Shown here: one piece after another, positions 8,920-18,143 of the stretch
Numbering within the stretch: the first letter of the stretch is position 1
Layout: each line of letters starts with the position of its first letter
Assembly (NCBI GenBank): GCA_973895155.1
Contig: OZ316897.1
Location: 1,178,001 to 1,242,000 of the forward strand
Direction of reading: 5' to 3'
DNA: 64,000 bases
Source: Marsupella aquatica
Taxonomy: Eukaryota > Marchantiophyta
Program-made: the position numbers and the translations under genes
The notes under the pieces: model-generated
Seen by the model: the letters and a program-made list of their open reading frames with translations, nothing else
The model's database searches: none
Told to the model about the DNA's origin: nothing

Positions 8920-10886
8920 GCCTACACCGGCTCACAAGAGAAAACCCCTTTGCTGGAGACAAGGAGAGAATCAGGCCGGAATCCAAGCCAGGTGTTCGAA
9001 TGTACGTGGGAACCTCAAGCTCCGAATCTGAGGCAGAATTGCCTGAAGCTCCTACCGACGAAGAGGAGAGGGAGAAGCCGGACGTCCAAGAGGTAGAGGA
9101 GGCAGTGGAGGACTGCAGCCATGATAATTCCGGCTATGGGTCGGACCATCACGTTCCAGGAGTAAGGACCTGTGGCCGGTTTGTCCCCACACTTCCAAGG
9201 GTAGTGCGAGGGGACCCCAACCAGCAGAGTAGCCCTGAGTCTCCCCCACCAGATGTTGCTCCCCCGAGCTTCGACGGCATAAAACAGACGGTGCAGGAAT
9301 TTCAGGAGCGAATCAAGCAGGAGGAGGAGGCCGCCCTGGCTAAGGAAAAGGATTTACCAGGAGGAGATTGGCCGGAGGACATCAGGCGGCTAGCCGAAAA
9401 AGGAAGCAAACCTCTAGCCACGATTGAAGAGATCCGCAGGACGACTTGGGAGCAGAGGCCGCGATGGGCGATGCCGATCACTTCTACTTACTCCACCTAC
9501 GCTAAGAATAGAGCCATGGAGTATGGTGAGATGTGTGGGGAACTTGCGCTCGGCATCTTTGGAGAGGAGTTGGAGGTAGGACCCTTTTTCCATAGGGAGC
9601 AGTTGGAGAAGCACCAATTAGAAGAAGCGGTGGCTTTAGAGAGAAGCAAGAAGGACGAGGTCATTCGGCGGCTTAGGAGGATGGAAGCCGAGATTGAAGA
9701 TCTAAGGGCGGCCAAGAAAGCCCAAGATGAACTGCGGATTAAACGACATGAGCTGAACATCATGCAGGGGCAGTTGGACACCGCGCAGGCTGATAATCAG
9801 AATATCAAGGATAAACTGACTCAGACGCAGGAAGAGTTGGCCGACACGATCAAAGAGAGGGAGAAGTGGAAGCAAGAGCTGAAGAATACAGAGGAGGCCC
9901 ACATAACAGCCAACAGCCGGGCCATGGCGGAGACCCAAAGAAAGGAATGGGCGTTGAAAGGGGAGCTCGAGAAAATCCGCGGAGCCCTTGAGCAGAAGGA
10001 GGTCGAGTTAGGGAAATCCTATCAAGGGATTATGGCGCTACAGCAGGAGCTTGCGTCCCTGACGGCCAGCTTCAAGGCCGACTTAAGGGAGAAGGACGAG
10101 ATGCTCGAACAGACTTACGCCAAGATGAACCAGATGGAGTCTGTCATCATTGCAGAGCTCGACAAGGAGCTAAAAGCAACCCAGGAGGAGAGGGCTACCT
10201 TGAAGAAGGAATTGGAGGAAGCCCACAGGGAGCAGGAGGAGGCCAAAAATGAGCTGGAGGGGGCACGTAAGGACCTGGATGAAACCCAAGAGGAGTTGGA
10301 GGAAATCACGAGGAAGATGGAGAACCTACAGCGGCGGGCCGACAACCAAACAGAGCGGCTGAAGAAACAAGCCGCAGTATTTAAATGCTTAGCTGCAGCA
10401 GGTCCATCTCCCGTTGGGACAAACCAGTTACCAGGGGTGGTAATTGCCGAAGGACAAGCCGCGCCACCTACACCAGTGCCGGAAGTAAGTGGGAAGGGGA
10501 AGGGACCAGCTGCCGAGCCACCAACGAAGAAGAAGCGGAAACCTTCAGGGTCAAGGAGTAATACGACTTCACAGGCCGTGGTGATCAAGGAGGTAGACCC
10601 AGCACCGACCCCAGACAGGGTCACGGCTAAGGATCCAACTACCCTAGGGGAAGGGGAGGCCGAAGCCGAGGGAGTGGCTGAAGCCAAAGCCGTGGGAGTG
10701 GCTGAGGCCAAAGCCGTGGGTATTGCCGAGGCCGGTGTCGAGGCTGAAGCCGAAGGTGGACCCAGTCAGGCCGAGGGAGAGTTGACTCGGTCAAGGGCAG
10801 GTAATCTGTCAGTAGGCGGGCCAACGGCAGTGGCTGAGGAGGAAGTGTTGGGGGCATCCATTAAGGATCCACCACCGGTGTCGTGA
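8895..10886 (+). CDS. LTR ORF B: long coiled-coil protein (5' LTR copy)
   Basis: This 663-residue ORF starts within the end of ORF A, in the -1 frame relative to it. It has a Ser/Glu-rich N-terminus, a Pro-rich stretch, and from about residue 225 to 500 an almost uninterrupted coiled coil (repeated E/K/L/Q heptads, for example TQEELADTIKEREKWKQEL). The tail has a KKKRKPSG basic patch and an Ala/Glu/Val repeat (GVAEAKAV type). No enzymatic motif is visible. The overlap with ORF A could reflect reinitiation or frameshifting. The 3' LTR copy differs by only a few residues. Confidence 0.65.
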   Translation: MQDTTTEVGLHRLTRENPFAGDKERIRPESKPGVRMYVGTSSSESEAELPEAPTDEEEREKPDVQEVEEAVEDCSHDNSGYGSDHHVPGVRTCGRFVPTLPRVVRGDPNQQSSPESPPPDVAPPSFDGIKQTVQEFQERIKQEEEAALAKEKDLPGGDWPEDIRRLAEKGSKPLATIEEIRRTTWEQRPRWAMPITSTYSTYAKNRAMEYGEMCGELALGIFGEELEVGPFFHREQLEKHQLEEAVALERSKKDEVIRRLRRMEAEIEDLRAAKKAQDELRIKRHELNIMQGQLDTAQADNQNIKDKLTQTQEELADTIKEREKWKQELKNTEEAHITANSRAMAETQRKEWALKGELEKIRGALEQKEVELGKSYQGIMALQQELASLTASFKADLREKDEMLEQTYAKMNQMESVIIAELDKELKATQEERATLKKELEEAHREQEEAKNELEGARKDLDETQEELEEITRKMENLQRRADNQTERLKKQAAVFKCLAAAGPSPVGTNQLPGVVIAEGQAAPPTPVPEVSGKGKGPAAEPPTKKKRKPSGSRSNTTSQAVVIKEVDPAPTPDRVTAKDPTTLGEGEAEAEGVAEAKAVGVAEAKAVGIAEAGVEAEAEGGPSQAEGELTRSRAGNLSVGGPTAVAEEEVLGASIKDPPPVS

Positions 10887-11807
10887 CGGTGCAAGGGCGC
10901 CGTTCCTTTTAGGGAGGGCGGATGTGGAGGGAGGAGGCGTGAGTGGGCAGGGCGGGCGCGGATCTCCACGTTTAGGATTAGGATCAGAACCAGGAGCAGC
11001 CCTGACACTTAGCTTAGTGGGATTGCGGTTCCACTGGTAGGAGCAACACTTGTGCTCCTGCCTTGCTGTACATAGGTAGATTCGGGCAAGTAGATTACTG
11101 TCAGGTAGATTAGGCTTACGATGCAAAGAATGGCGGATCCACTACCAGGATAAGTACCTGGGCAGCGGGGAGCTCAGGGCCTCTTCTTTAGCAAGTTTTT
11201 AGTTTGCACCAGCCGGGCTGGGATCAAGTAGTACGAGAAGCTCTCGGTTAGTCATACAGTGACCCTTGTGTATATTCATGTTTCCTCATGCCTAAGAGCT
11301 GAATAGAGTTGGCCTCACGGCTTAGTTCACAGAACTTGTGTATGAGATGTACTGTTTGTATGGCAAGTGCATGGTATGACTCAGTCAGAATGAGTCATTT
11401 TGCTATTTGTGTGTCGCATTAACTTGTGTGAAGAGTGCCCACATCAACAGAAGGAAGGAAAGTAAGCAGGGGAGTGAGAGTTGGATGTGTCGAGCTGAGA
11501 GAGGTCTTAGCGGCTTAACCAAGCCTATTGGGGATCATTCCGGCGGCGGAATCCAAACATACCTAACAAGACGGAGGGGAAGACAGGGGAAGACAGGGGA
11601 AGGCCTATATTAGGCCGTCTACGTATCTCATGACCCGATGAAGGATCTGTCCAGTATATGTGTGTAAAATGTTAATAGTAGTAGTAGAAGGTTAGCAGCG
11701 TCCCATGCCGCTAAGCCGCGGAAACGGCCTCGCCAAGCACGAAACCTGCGGGAATCGGCTTGAGCTGGGGGGTTTCTTGGGTTTAGGGAGCCATGGAACG
11801 CACCACA
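10887..11807 (+). promoter_or_regulatory. Non-coding LTR tail (likely U3 end, R and U5)
   Basis: About 920 bp with no credible ORF before the LTR end. It includes a hairpin with arms GGCCTA and TAGGCC around a TAT centre near 11602. Promoter and polyadenylation signals for the element are expected here, but I could not place a transcription start. Confidence 0.4.
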
Positions 11808-11810
11808 TTT

Positions 11811-11828
11811 TTGGCGCTAGATGGAGGG
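11811..11828 (+). other. Primer-binding site of the Gypsy element
   Basis: Four bases after the LTR end comes TTGGCGCTAGATGGAGGG, the form of primer site seen in many plant Gypsy elements (TGGCGC...). I did not assign the tRNA. Confidence 0.6.
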
Positions 11829-11876
11829 GGCATTTCTTAAGCCGTGAGATATGAAGTTAGAACGGAAGCGTAGGTA

Positions 11877-14867
11877 ATGACTGACCTTACGCCGAGGGAA
11901 GAAAGAGTGATTCAACGGGAGAGAGCTCGACTGCAGCAGCTCGCCAGGTGGCATGATACACAGCGACTGAGAGGGGCAGAAAGAGCTGGTAGCTCCGAAA
12001 CTGGAAGTGGCATCGAAGAAGACATACCAGAAGAAGAGTCGGTAAGGAGAAGTGAGTCTCCAACCGACATGGGGGAACCAGAGGCACGGCCAGACGAGAG
12101 GCCAGGGACCAGATTGAGCCAGCGGTCGCGCATACATTACAAGGCATTTCATGGGAGAGGAGATGAGGATCCGGACGAATGGTTGGATGATTTCGAGGGA
12201 ACCGCTGCAGCAAATGGAGAATCGGCCATCAAGATGCAGATTCTTCCCGGCCTGTTCAAGGGTGAGGCTAGGCCTTGGTACAGAGCATTAGATGTGGAAG
12301 ATCAAGCCATCTGGGATATCTTCAAAACACTCTTTGTTAAGGAGTTTCGACCCATTGGAACTTCAGAACTAGCAGTGCTGAAGTTGGGACAACTTCGGTT
12401 CAAGGAGAACAAATCCTTCAGGAAGTTCTTGCAACGCTTTCAGAAACTGGTAAGACGTACAAAGACCAATGCATCTGAAGGTATGCAACTTCAATGGTTG
12501 GTGAATGCTTTGCCACAGAAGATGAGTTTTGCAATTAGGAAAGAGAACCCGGAGACTTTAGCCGAAGCAATTAAGGATATTCAATTATACATTAATGCAG
12601 ATATCACAAGCCGGAAGAAACAGCTTAAGTCTGAGAGTTCCTCATCAGAGGAGGGATCACCCCATAAGAAAAAAGATAAGAAGAAGAAACATTCCAAGAA
12701 GTCTAGAAGTGATAAGTCAAGCTCGGATAGTGGGAGTAGTAAGAGTGAGTCATCTTCTAGTTCTGAAGAAGAAAAAACTAGGAAAAGGAAGGGCAGAAGG
12801 AGAGGGAAGACGAAAGTCAAGATGGAGGCTAAGCCACCAGATAACATCGTAGCCCTTACCGAGCAACTTAAGGCTATCATTGCAGAGGTAAAACCAAAGA
12901 AGAAGGTAGTACAGGAGGATAGGTCTGTATGGTGTGCCTTATGTTATAAAACCGGACACCATAAAGATGCGTGTCCTAAGCTTAATACTAATCATGTTTG
13001 GCATGTGGCCGAGATCAGACCATGTCAGGGAGAAGTAGAGTACTTTTTAGGAGATGCCGCTGATAGTGTTTTCGGCATCAGTGAGATTGGAGCACGAGAC
13101 CTATCCAACAGACCTGCATCTCTGTGGTCAGGGTTAAGGAACAATCCAGGAGAGATGTATCCTCGGATTATTCAGAACCCGTTAGTACCTCCTAGGCCGA
13201 ATGTGCAAAGATTTGCGGCGTGCTATAATTGTGGTCAACCTGGCCATTTTGCTAGAGAATGCCCAAATGCACGCAAACAGGGTGATGGACAACCAGCTCA
13301 GCTATGTATGGGATGCCGACAGGAAGGTCATATGCTAGGGCAATGTCCTACTTGGTTGGCAAGCCTGGCCGCAAATCATAAGCTTTTGCCGATCAAGATC
13401 TTACCGCCAGGTACTACCCCCGGAGGAGTTCAAATCAACCACATCGAACTAGGATGGCAAGAGGATGCCGAGGCAGAGTTCGTACCATCTGATGATGAGG
13501 CCGAAGCCCTATCAACCTTCTCAGAGGAGGATTTAGATCATGATTGCTACCGGGTCTCTACTCGATCTACCAGAAGGAAGGAAAGGTGGGATGGGCTGGC
13601 CAAAAATAAAGGGAAGGTTACGGAGGAAAGGATCGACTCTTCGTCAACATCAACAGAAGGAGAAGGGAGGGCTCCGGCAATACAGGTAAGCCATGAGCCC
13701 ACCAGTGAAACCAATCCTTCACAAGATAGCGACTTCAATCGAGATCATCCTAAGTTGTTCTACCCCTCTGTTACGGCTAGTGTTAAGGAACAACTAAGAG
13801 AATTAGAAACCCTGGAGAATACCGAAGCCATTGCCAAAGATGTAAAACGAGCAAAAGCATTGTTTGCTTCGGAAGACCCAACAGCTGTGGAGACTAGCGT
13901 GGCAAAACTGGCCGAATCCAAGGAAACACCACCAGAGGAGAAGCCGATTGTTCCCTATGACCTGGCTAAAGATGTACTAGAATCTAGAGTCTCGGCAACA
14001 GTAGGTCAACTATTGAAAAATAGCCCGTACTTCCGGAAGCAATTAAGGAAGGCTATTCTCGGCAAGCCGAGATTACCCAAGGTAGCAACCAGATCCGACG
14101 TACTAATGATAGAAGAAGATCAAGGAGCCCCAGCATTACCATTAATGATTCAAGGAGAATTATTACTACGGGTACCCATCGATGGAGGATCAGGGGTATG
14201 TATTATGATTGATTCAACAGCAAAAGGGTGGGGTCTAACACCGGAGATGACTGGAAGAGTGTTGAACATGGCCAATGGATATCAGGTCATTCCTACGGGA
14301 GTGTTAACCGGCATCAAGACAGAGATAGGAGGTATCTTCTTTAGCATTAACTATGTAGTAATGAAGCCGGTAAACCCTACGTCATTCCGGCTATTGATTG
14401 GTAGGCCATGGCTGTACCTAGCCGAGGTAATAGAAGATTGGGGTAAAAAGCAGTTCACTTTCGGGACCCCCTCTATCACAGTATCCTGGGACACTAAGGA
14501 TGACCGTAGGAAAAGCATAAGGGAAGTAGATGGGTACGACAGTGGACTGGAGTCAGCCGATGAAGTACGTTGGTTAGAATGCCTCACTAACCTAACCGAA
14601 GAAGGTGTCTTTGGACCAGAGGTACCCCCCAGCGGATTATGGCAAGAACCAATGGAAGGTGACTTGGAAGAAGAAGACAAAGAGGTCGAGGACTGCTTTA
14701 CAATAGAATCCACCTTTTTAGCTGCAATTCCGGAGGAAGTAAAGGATGTAGACCAATTGGATGAAACGGCTAAGTGGGGAGCAGTAGCAGGGACAGTGGA
14801 TTTTCTGCAGGCGTTGTGGCAGAGCCGGCAGGGTTCACAACGCCATCGATCATCGGCAAGGAATTAA
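11877..14867 (+). CDS. gag: Gypsy Gag-protease polyprotein
   Basis: This 996-residue ORF carries a capsid-like retrotransposon gag domain at about residues 80-225 (HYKAFHGRGDEDPDEWLDDF onward), a Lys/Ser-rich region at about 240-315, and three CCHC zinc knuckles near 353, 448 and 476 (C.LCYKTGH, CYNCGQPGH, CMGCRQEGH). An aspartic protease follows near residue 768, with the catalytic segment reading PIDGGSG. The frame is intact. Pol lies in the -1 frame: an open segment in that frame overlaps the end (from 14774) and is closed by TAG at 15005-15007 before the pol ATG. Confidence 0.9.
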   Translation: MTDLTPREERVIQRERARLQQLARWHDTQRLRGAERAGSSETGSGIEEDIPEEESVRRSESPTDMGEPEARPDERPGTRLSQRSRIHYKAFHGRGDEDPDEWLDDFEGTAAANGESAIKMQILPGLFKGEARPWYRALDVEDQAIWDIFKTLFVKEFRPIGTSELAVLKLGQLRFKENKSFRKFLQRFQKLVRRTKTNASEGMQLQWLVNALPQKMSFAIRKENPETLAEAIKDIQLYINADITSRKKQLKSESSSSEEGSPHKKKDKKKKHSKKSRSDKSSSDSGSSKSESSSSSEEEKTRKRKGRRRGKTKVKMEAKPPDNIVALTEQLKAIIAEVKPKKKVVQEDRSVWCALCYKTGHHKDACPKLNTNHVWHVAEIRPCQGEVEYFLGDAADSVFGISEIGARDLSNRPASLWSGLRNNPGEMYPRIIQNPLVPPRPNVQRFAACYNCGQPGHFARECPNARKQGDGQPAQLCMGCRQEGHMLGQCPTWLASLAANHKLLPIKILPPGTTPGGVQINHIELGWQEDAEAEFVPSDDEAEALSTFSEEDLDHDCYRVSTRSTRRKERWDGLAKNKGKVTEERIDSSSTSTEGEGRAPAIQVSHEPTSETNPSQDSDFNRDHPKLFYPSVTASVKEQLRELETLENTEAIAKDVKRAKALFASEDPTAVETSVAKLAESKETPPEEKPIVPYDLAKDVLESRVSATVGQLLKNSPYFRKQLRKAILGKPRLPKVATRSDVLMIEEDQGAPALPLMIQGELLLRVPIDGGSGVCIMIDSTAKGWGLTPEMTGRVLNMANGYQVIPTGVLTGIKTEIGGIFFSINYVVMKPVNPTSFRLLIGRPWLYLAEVIEDWGKKQFTFGTPSITVSWDTKDDRRKSIREVDGYDSGLESADEVRWLECLTNLTEEGVFGPEVPPSGLWQEPMEGDLEEEDKEVEDCFTIESTFLAAIPEEVKDVDQLDETAKWGAVAGTVDFLQALWQSRQGSQRHRSSARN

Positions 14868-15061
14868 ATATCAAGGGATCGGCATACAAGCCGATTACGA
14901 GGGCAGAACAAATTGAGGCCCTATTAGAAGCCGAGAGAGCACAGCGGCCTAACTCTCAGGAGCAAGAGGTGGATGAGATGGACAGACACGATCCAGAGCC
15001 AAGGTAGGAAGGGGAGCCGACCACTAATTCAAAACCGAATAGACCGGTAAGGGGACAATCT

Positions 15062-18040
15062 ATGGACACCAAGGAAGGGACCGACTCGGCTAGTCCAGCC
15101 GAGATCCCAGTTTATGGAGGTATGAGATTAGAGAGACTGGAAGCCGAACTGGACCCAAATTTGAAGAAGCAGATTAATATGATCCAAGCACGGCAATATC
15201 GGAAGCTCGACTTAGGAGAGGGAAGAGAACTGAACTTAGGGAGAAACCTAGCACCTGAGCTCGAGAAAGAGATCAGTGACTTATTGATTGAATTTCAGGA
15301 TGTGTTTGCATGGAGTCACCAAGATCTAAAGGGAGTAGATCCAACACTAGGGGAACATCGAATTGATCTCATGTTAGGAGCCAAATCATTTCGACAACCA
15401 ATTCGAAGGATGAACCCGAAGTATTCCCTGCTGGTCAAAACAGAAATCGACAAACTAGTGGAAGCTGGATTCATCACTCCAGTCCTGCATTCAGACTGGG
15501 TGTCTCCAATTGTGATAGTTCCCAAGAAAGCTGGACCCGATGGTAAACCCAAGATCCGGGTTTGTCAGGATTACAGGAAGCTGAATGAAGCAACATTAAA
15601 AGACCATTTTCCTTTACCGTTTACTGATATGGTACTAGACATGGTAGCCAGTCATGAACTATATTCATTCATGGATGGATACTCTGGTTATAACCAAATC
15701 AGGATTCGGCAGGAAGACCAAATCAAGACGGCCTTCATCACGGAATGGGGGATCTATGTCTTCAATCGTATGTCGTTTGGACTCTGCAACGCACCAGCTA
15801 TGTTCCAACGATTAATGGTGAACATTTTTCATGATTACTTGAGAAAGTTCATGGAAATCTTCATTGATGACTTTGCAGTATTCGGGAAGGCATCGAAACA
15901 TGCTAAATACCTCAGGAAAACCTTCATGAGATGTAGAGAGGTGGGTCTCAAGTTACACCCAGATAAATGTTTTTTTGCAGTAACCGAGGGGGTGCTACTA
16001 GGTCACAAGGTATCAAGGAAGGGCATTGAGATTGACAAAGGTAAGCTAGCAGTATGGCTAGATATCATGCAACCTAAGAACATAAAGGATGTAAGATCCT
16101 TCTTGGGATGCATTGGTTACTATCGCCGGTTCATCAAGGATTTTGCCAAGCTGGCTTTACCATTAACCAATATGCTCAAGGCAGGAGCAGACTTCGAACC
16201 CACACCCGAACGAGTCACAGCGGTGGTAGAATTGAAGCAGATGTTAGTAGAGGCCCCAGTCATGATAGCACCGGACTGGAACAAAGATTTTCATGTTTTT
16301 GTAGATGTCTCGGGCTTCTGTATTGGCTCAGTACTAAGTCAGTTGGATGAGAAAGGAAGGGACCATCCCATATACTTCGCAAGCCGTCAGCTTGCCGATG
16401 CCGAACAGAACTACTCTACCACGGAAAGAGAAGCATTAGGAGTCATTTATTCTTGTAAAAAGTTTAGGCATTATTTACTAGGGTACAAGGTAATCTTTCA
16501 TACTGATCATGAAAGTTTGAAGTACCTAGTCAATAAGCCGGACCTTACAGGCAGAGTAGCAAGATGGATTTTGCTATTACAGGAGTTTGACTATGAGCTG
16601 AGGATCAAGCCGGGAAAGTTACATGCCAATGCCGACTTCTTTTCAAGGATCACAGGTAAACCTGCCACGGATTGCATCGATGATCGATTCCCCGACGAGG
16701 AGCTATTCGTTGTGGAAATAGCTGGTACATGGTACCCTGAGATTTTACAATTTCTCAGCACTTCCAGATTACAGTCAGGATTAAGCCGAGAGCAAGCCGC
16801 AGTCTTTGTGCGGAAGGTCAGACAGTATCAGTGCATTAAAGGCATACTGCACAAGCATGGAATCAACGGCACGATTCAAAGATGTTTGGAAAAGAGAGAG
16901 GTAAAACGAGTCCTACGGGCCATGCATGGAGAGGAGGCCGGAGGACATTTTGCCCCAGTAACCACGTCTAAGAAGATATTAAATGCCGGTTACTGGTGGC
17001 CCACCTTGCACAAAGATGTCTATCAGTTTATCAAACAATGCGATCCTTGTCAACGAGCGGGAGGACCAAGGGCGTCCACCAGGCATCCACTGCACCCTAT
17101 TCTACCTCTGGCACCATTCGAGAAGTGGGGTATTGATTACATTGGACCTCTGAAACCACTGACCCACCCTAGACGGAACAAGTACATAATCCTGGCTACG
17201 GATTATGCAACTAAATGGGTAGAGGCCAGACCAACAACGAAGGATGATGCAATTACTACGGCTAGATTCATGTATGAGCAAATCTTCACCAGGTATGGAG
17301 CACCCCTAGAATTAGTTAGTGATAGAGGAACCCATTTTTTGAATGATATAATTAGTCGTTTAAATGAGCAGTATTTAGTTAAACATAGGCCTACTACTCC
17401 CTACCATCCAAAGGCAAACGGGTTGACAGAACGAGCAAACGGAATTATAGGAAAGATATTGAACAAGACAGTAGCTCAGAACAAACTCGATTGGGATGAT
17501 AAATTGTTTGCTGCTGTTTTTGCTTACAATCTTGCCTATAAATCCACTACCGGTCATACACCCTTCTTCTTAACCTTTGGACAAGAAGCCCTGGTACCCA
17601 TGCAACTTGAGATACCGACATTTCAAGTTACAATTGAGGAAAGAGCCTCAGCGGAGGAGAGCCTAAAGGAGCGAGAATATAGGTTAGAAGCTTTAGAGGA
17701 AGCGAGAATGATTTCAGCCGAGAGAGTAGAATATAGACAGAATATCATGAAGCAGCAGTATGATAAAAGGTTAAAAGTAGTTAGTATTCATACCGGTGAT
17801 CTTGTGCTACTTTATGACAGTAGGTATAGTAGGTTTCCAGGAAAGCTTTACACTCGCTGGTTAGGACCCTTTAGAGTAACCATGATGTTCCCCAATGGCT
17901 CCGTACAATTGGCCAACATTACGGGAGAGGTATATCCAGTTCGCATCCATTATGACCGCCTCAAGAAATACTATATGGACGAAGATGAAGTTGTTCGCGA
18001 GGACGCTTCACAATTAAGTGGGGAGCTATGTGATGCCTAG
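15062..18040 (+). CDS. pol: Gypsy Pol: reverse transcriptase, RNase H, integrase
   Basis: This 992-residue ORF holds RT (about residues 115-300, catalytic FIDDF near 266), RNase H (FVDVSGFCIGSVL near 412, TEREALG, HTDHESL), the HHCC integrase zinc finger (residues about 620-665), and the integrase core with GIDYIGPL, SDRGTHF and a later E in NGLTERANG. No internal stops are present. Translation ends 12 bases inside the 3' LTR. Because the frame differs from gag and a TAG intervenes, expression may need frameshifting plus readthrough, or splicing, or the ATG at 15062. Confidence 0.93.
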   Translation: MDTKEGTDSASPAEIPVYGGMRLERLEAELDPNLKKQINMIQARQYRKLDLGEGRELNLGRNLAPELEKEISDLLIEFQDVFAWSHQDLKGVDPTLGEHRIDLMLGAKSFRQPIRRMNPKYSLLVKTEIDKLVEAGFITPVLHSDWVSPIVIVPKKAGPDGKPKIRVCQDYRKLNEATLKDHFPLPFTDMVLDMVASHELYSFMDGYSGYNQIRIRQEDQIKTAFITEWGIYVFNRMSFGLCNAPAMFQRLMVNIFHDYLRKFMEIFIDDFAVFGKASKHAKYLRKTFMRCREVGLKLHPDKCFFAVTEGVLLGHKVSRKGIEIDKGKLAVWLDIMQPKNIKDVRSFLGCIGYYRRFIKDFAKLALPLTNMLKAGADFEPTPERVTAVVELKQMLVEAPVMIAPDWNKDFHVFVDVSGFCIGSVLSQLDEKGRDHPIYFASRQLADAEQNYSTTEREALGVIYSCKKFRHYLLGYKVIFHTDHESLKYLVNKPDLTGRVARWILLLQEFDYELRIKPGKLHANADFFSRITGKPATDCIDDRFPDEELFVVEIAGTWYPEILQFLSTSRLQSGLSREQAAVFVRKVRQYQCIKGILHKHGINGTIQRCLEKREVKRVLRAMHGEEAGGHFAPVTTSKKILNAGYWWPTLHKDVYQFIKQCDPCQRAGGPRASTRHPLHPILPLAPFEKWGIDYIGPLKPLTHPRRNKYIILATDYATKWVEARPTTKDDAITTARFMYEQIFTRYGAPLELVSDRGTHFLNDIISRLNEQYLVKHRPTTPYHPKANGLTERANGIIGKILNKTVAQNKLDWDDKLFAAVFAYNLAYKSTTGHTPFFLTFGQEALVPMQLEIPTFQVTIEERASAEESLKEREYRLEALEEARMISAERVEYRQNIMKQQYDKRLKVVSIHTGDLVLLYDSRYSRFPGKLYTRWLGPFRVTMMFPNGSVQLANITGEVYPVRIHYDRLKKYYMDEDEVVREDASQLSGELCDA
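18014..18028 (+). other. Polypurine tract candidate before 3' LTR
   Basis: AAGTGGGGAGCTA lies directly before the 3' LTR at 18029, inside the last codons of pol. It is the only purine-rich run at the expected place. Confidence 0.5.
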
Positions 18041-18143
18041 ACAGGAATCACTCGGCCGGTTAAGTGGGTAAAGCAGGAAGGCACCCTAGGAACACCTTAG
18101 TATAGGGACAAAACAAGGAAAATATAAACAATTAGGGGCAACC

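Larger units (their letters stand above)
7149..11807 (+). repeat. 5' LTR (4,659 bp)
   Basis: Left long terminal repeat, starting at T7149 and ending at A11807, directly followed by the primer-binding site. It contains two long ORFs that together fill 7264-10886 and a 0.9-kb non-coding tail, which should hold the promoter, R and U5. Confidence 0.93.
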
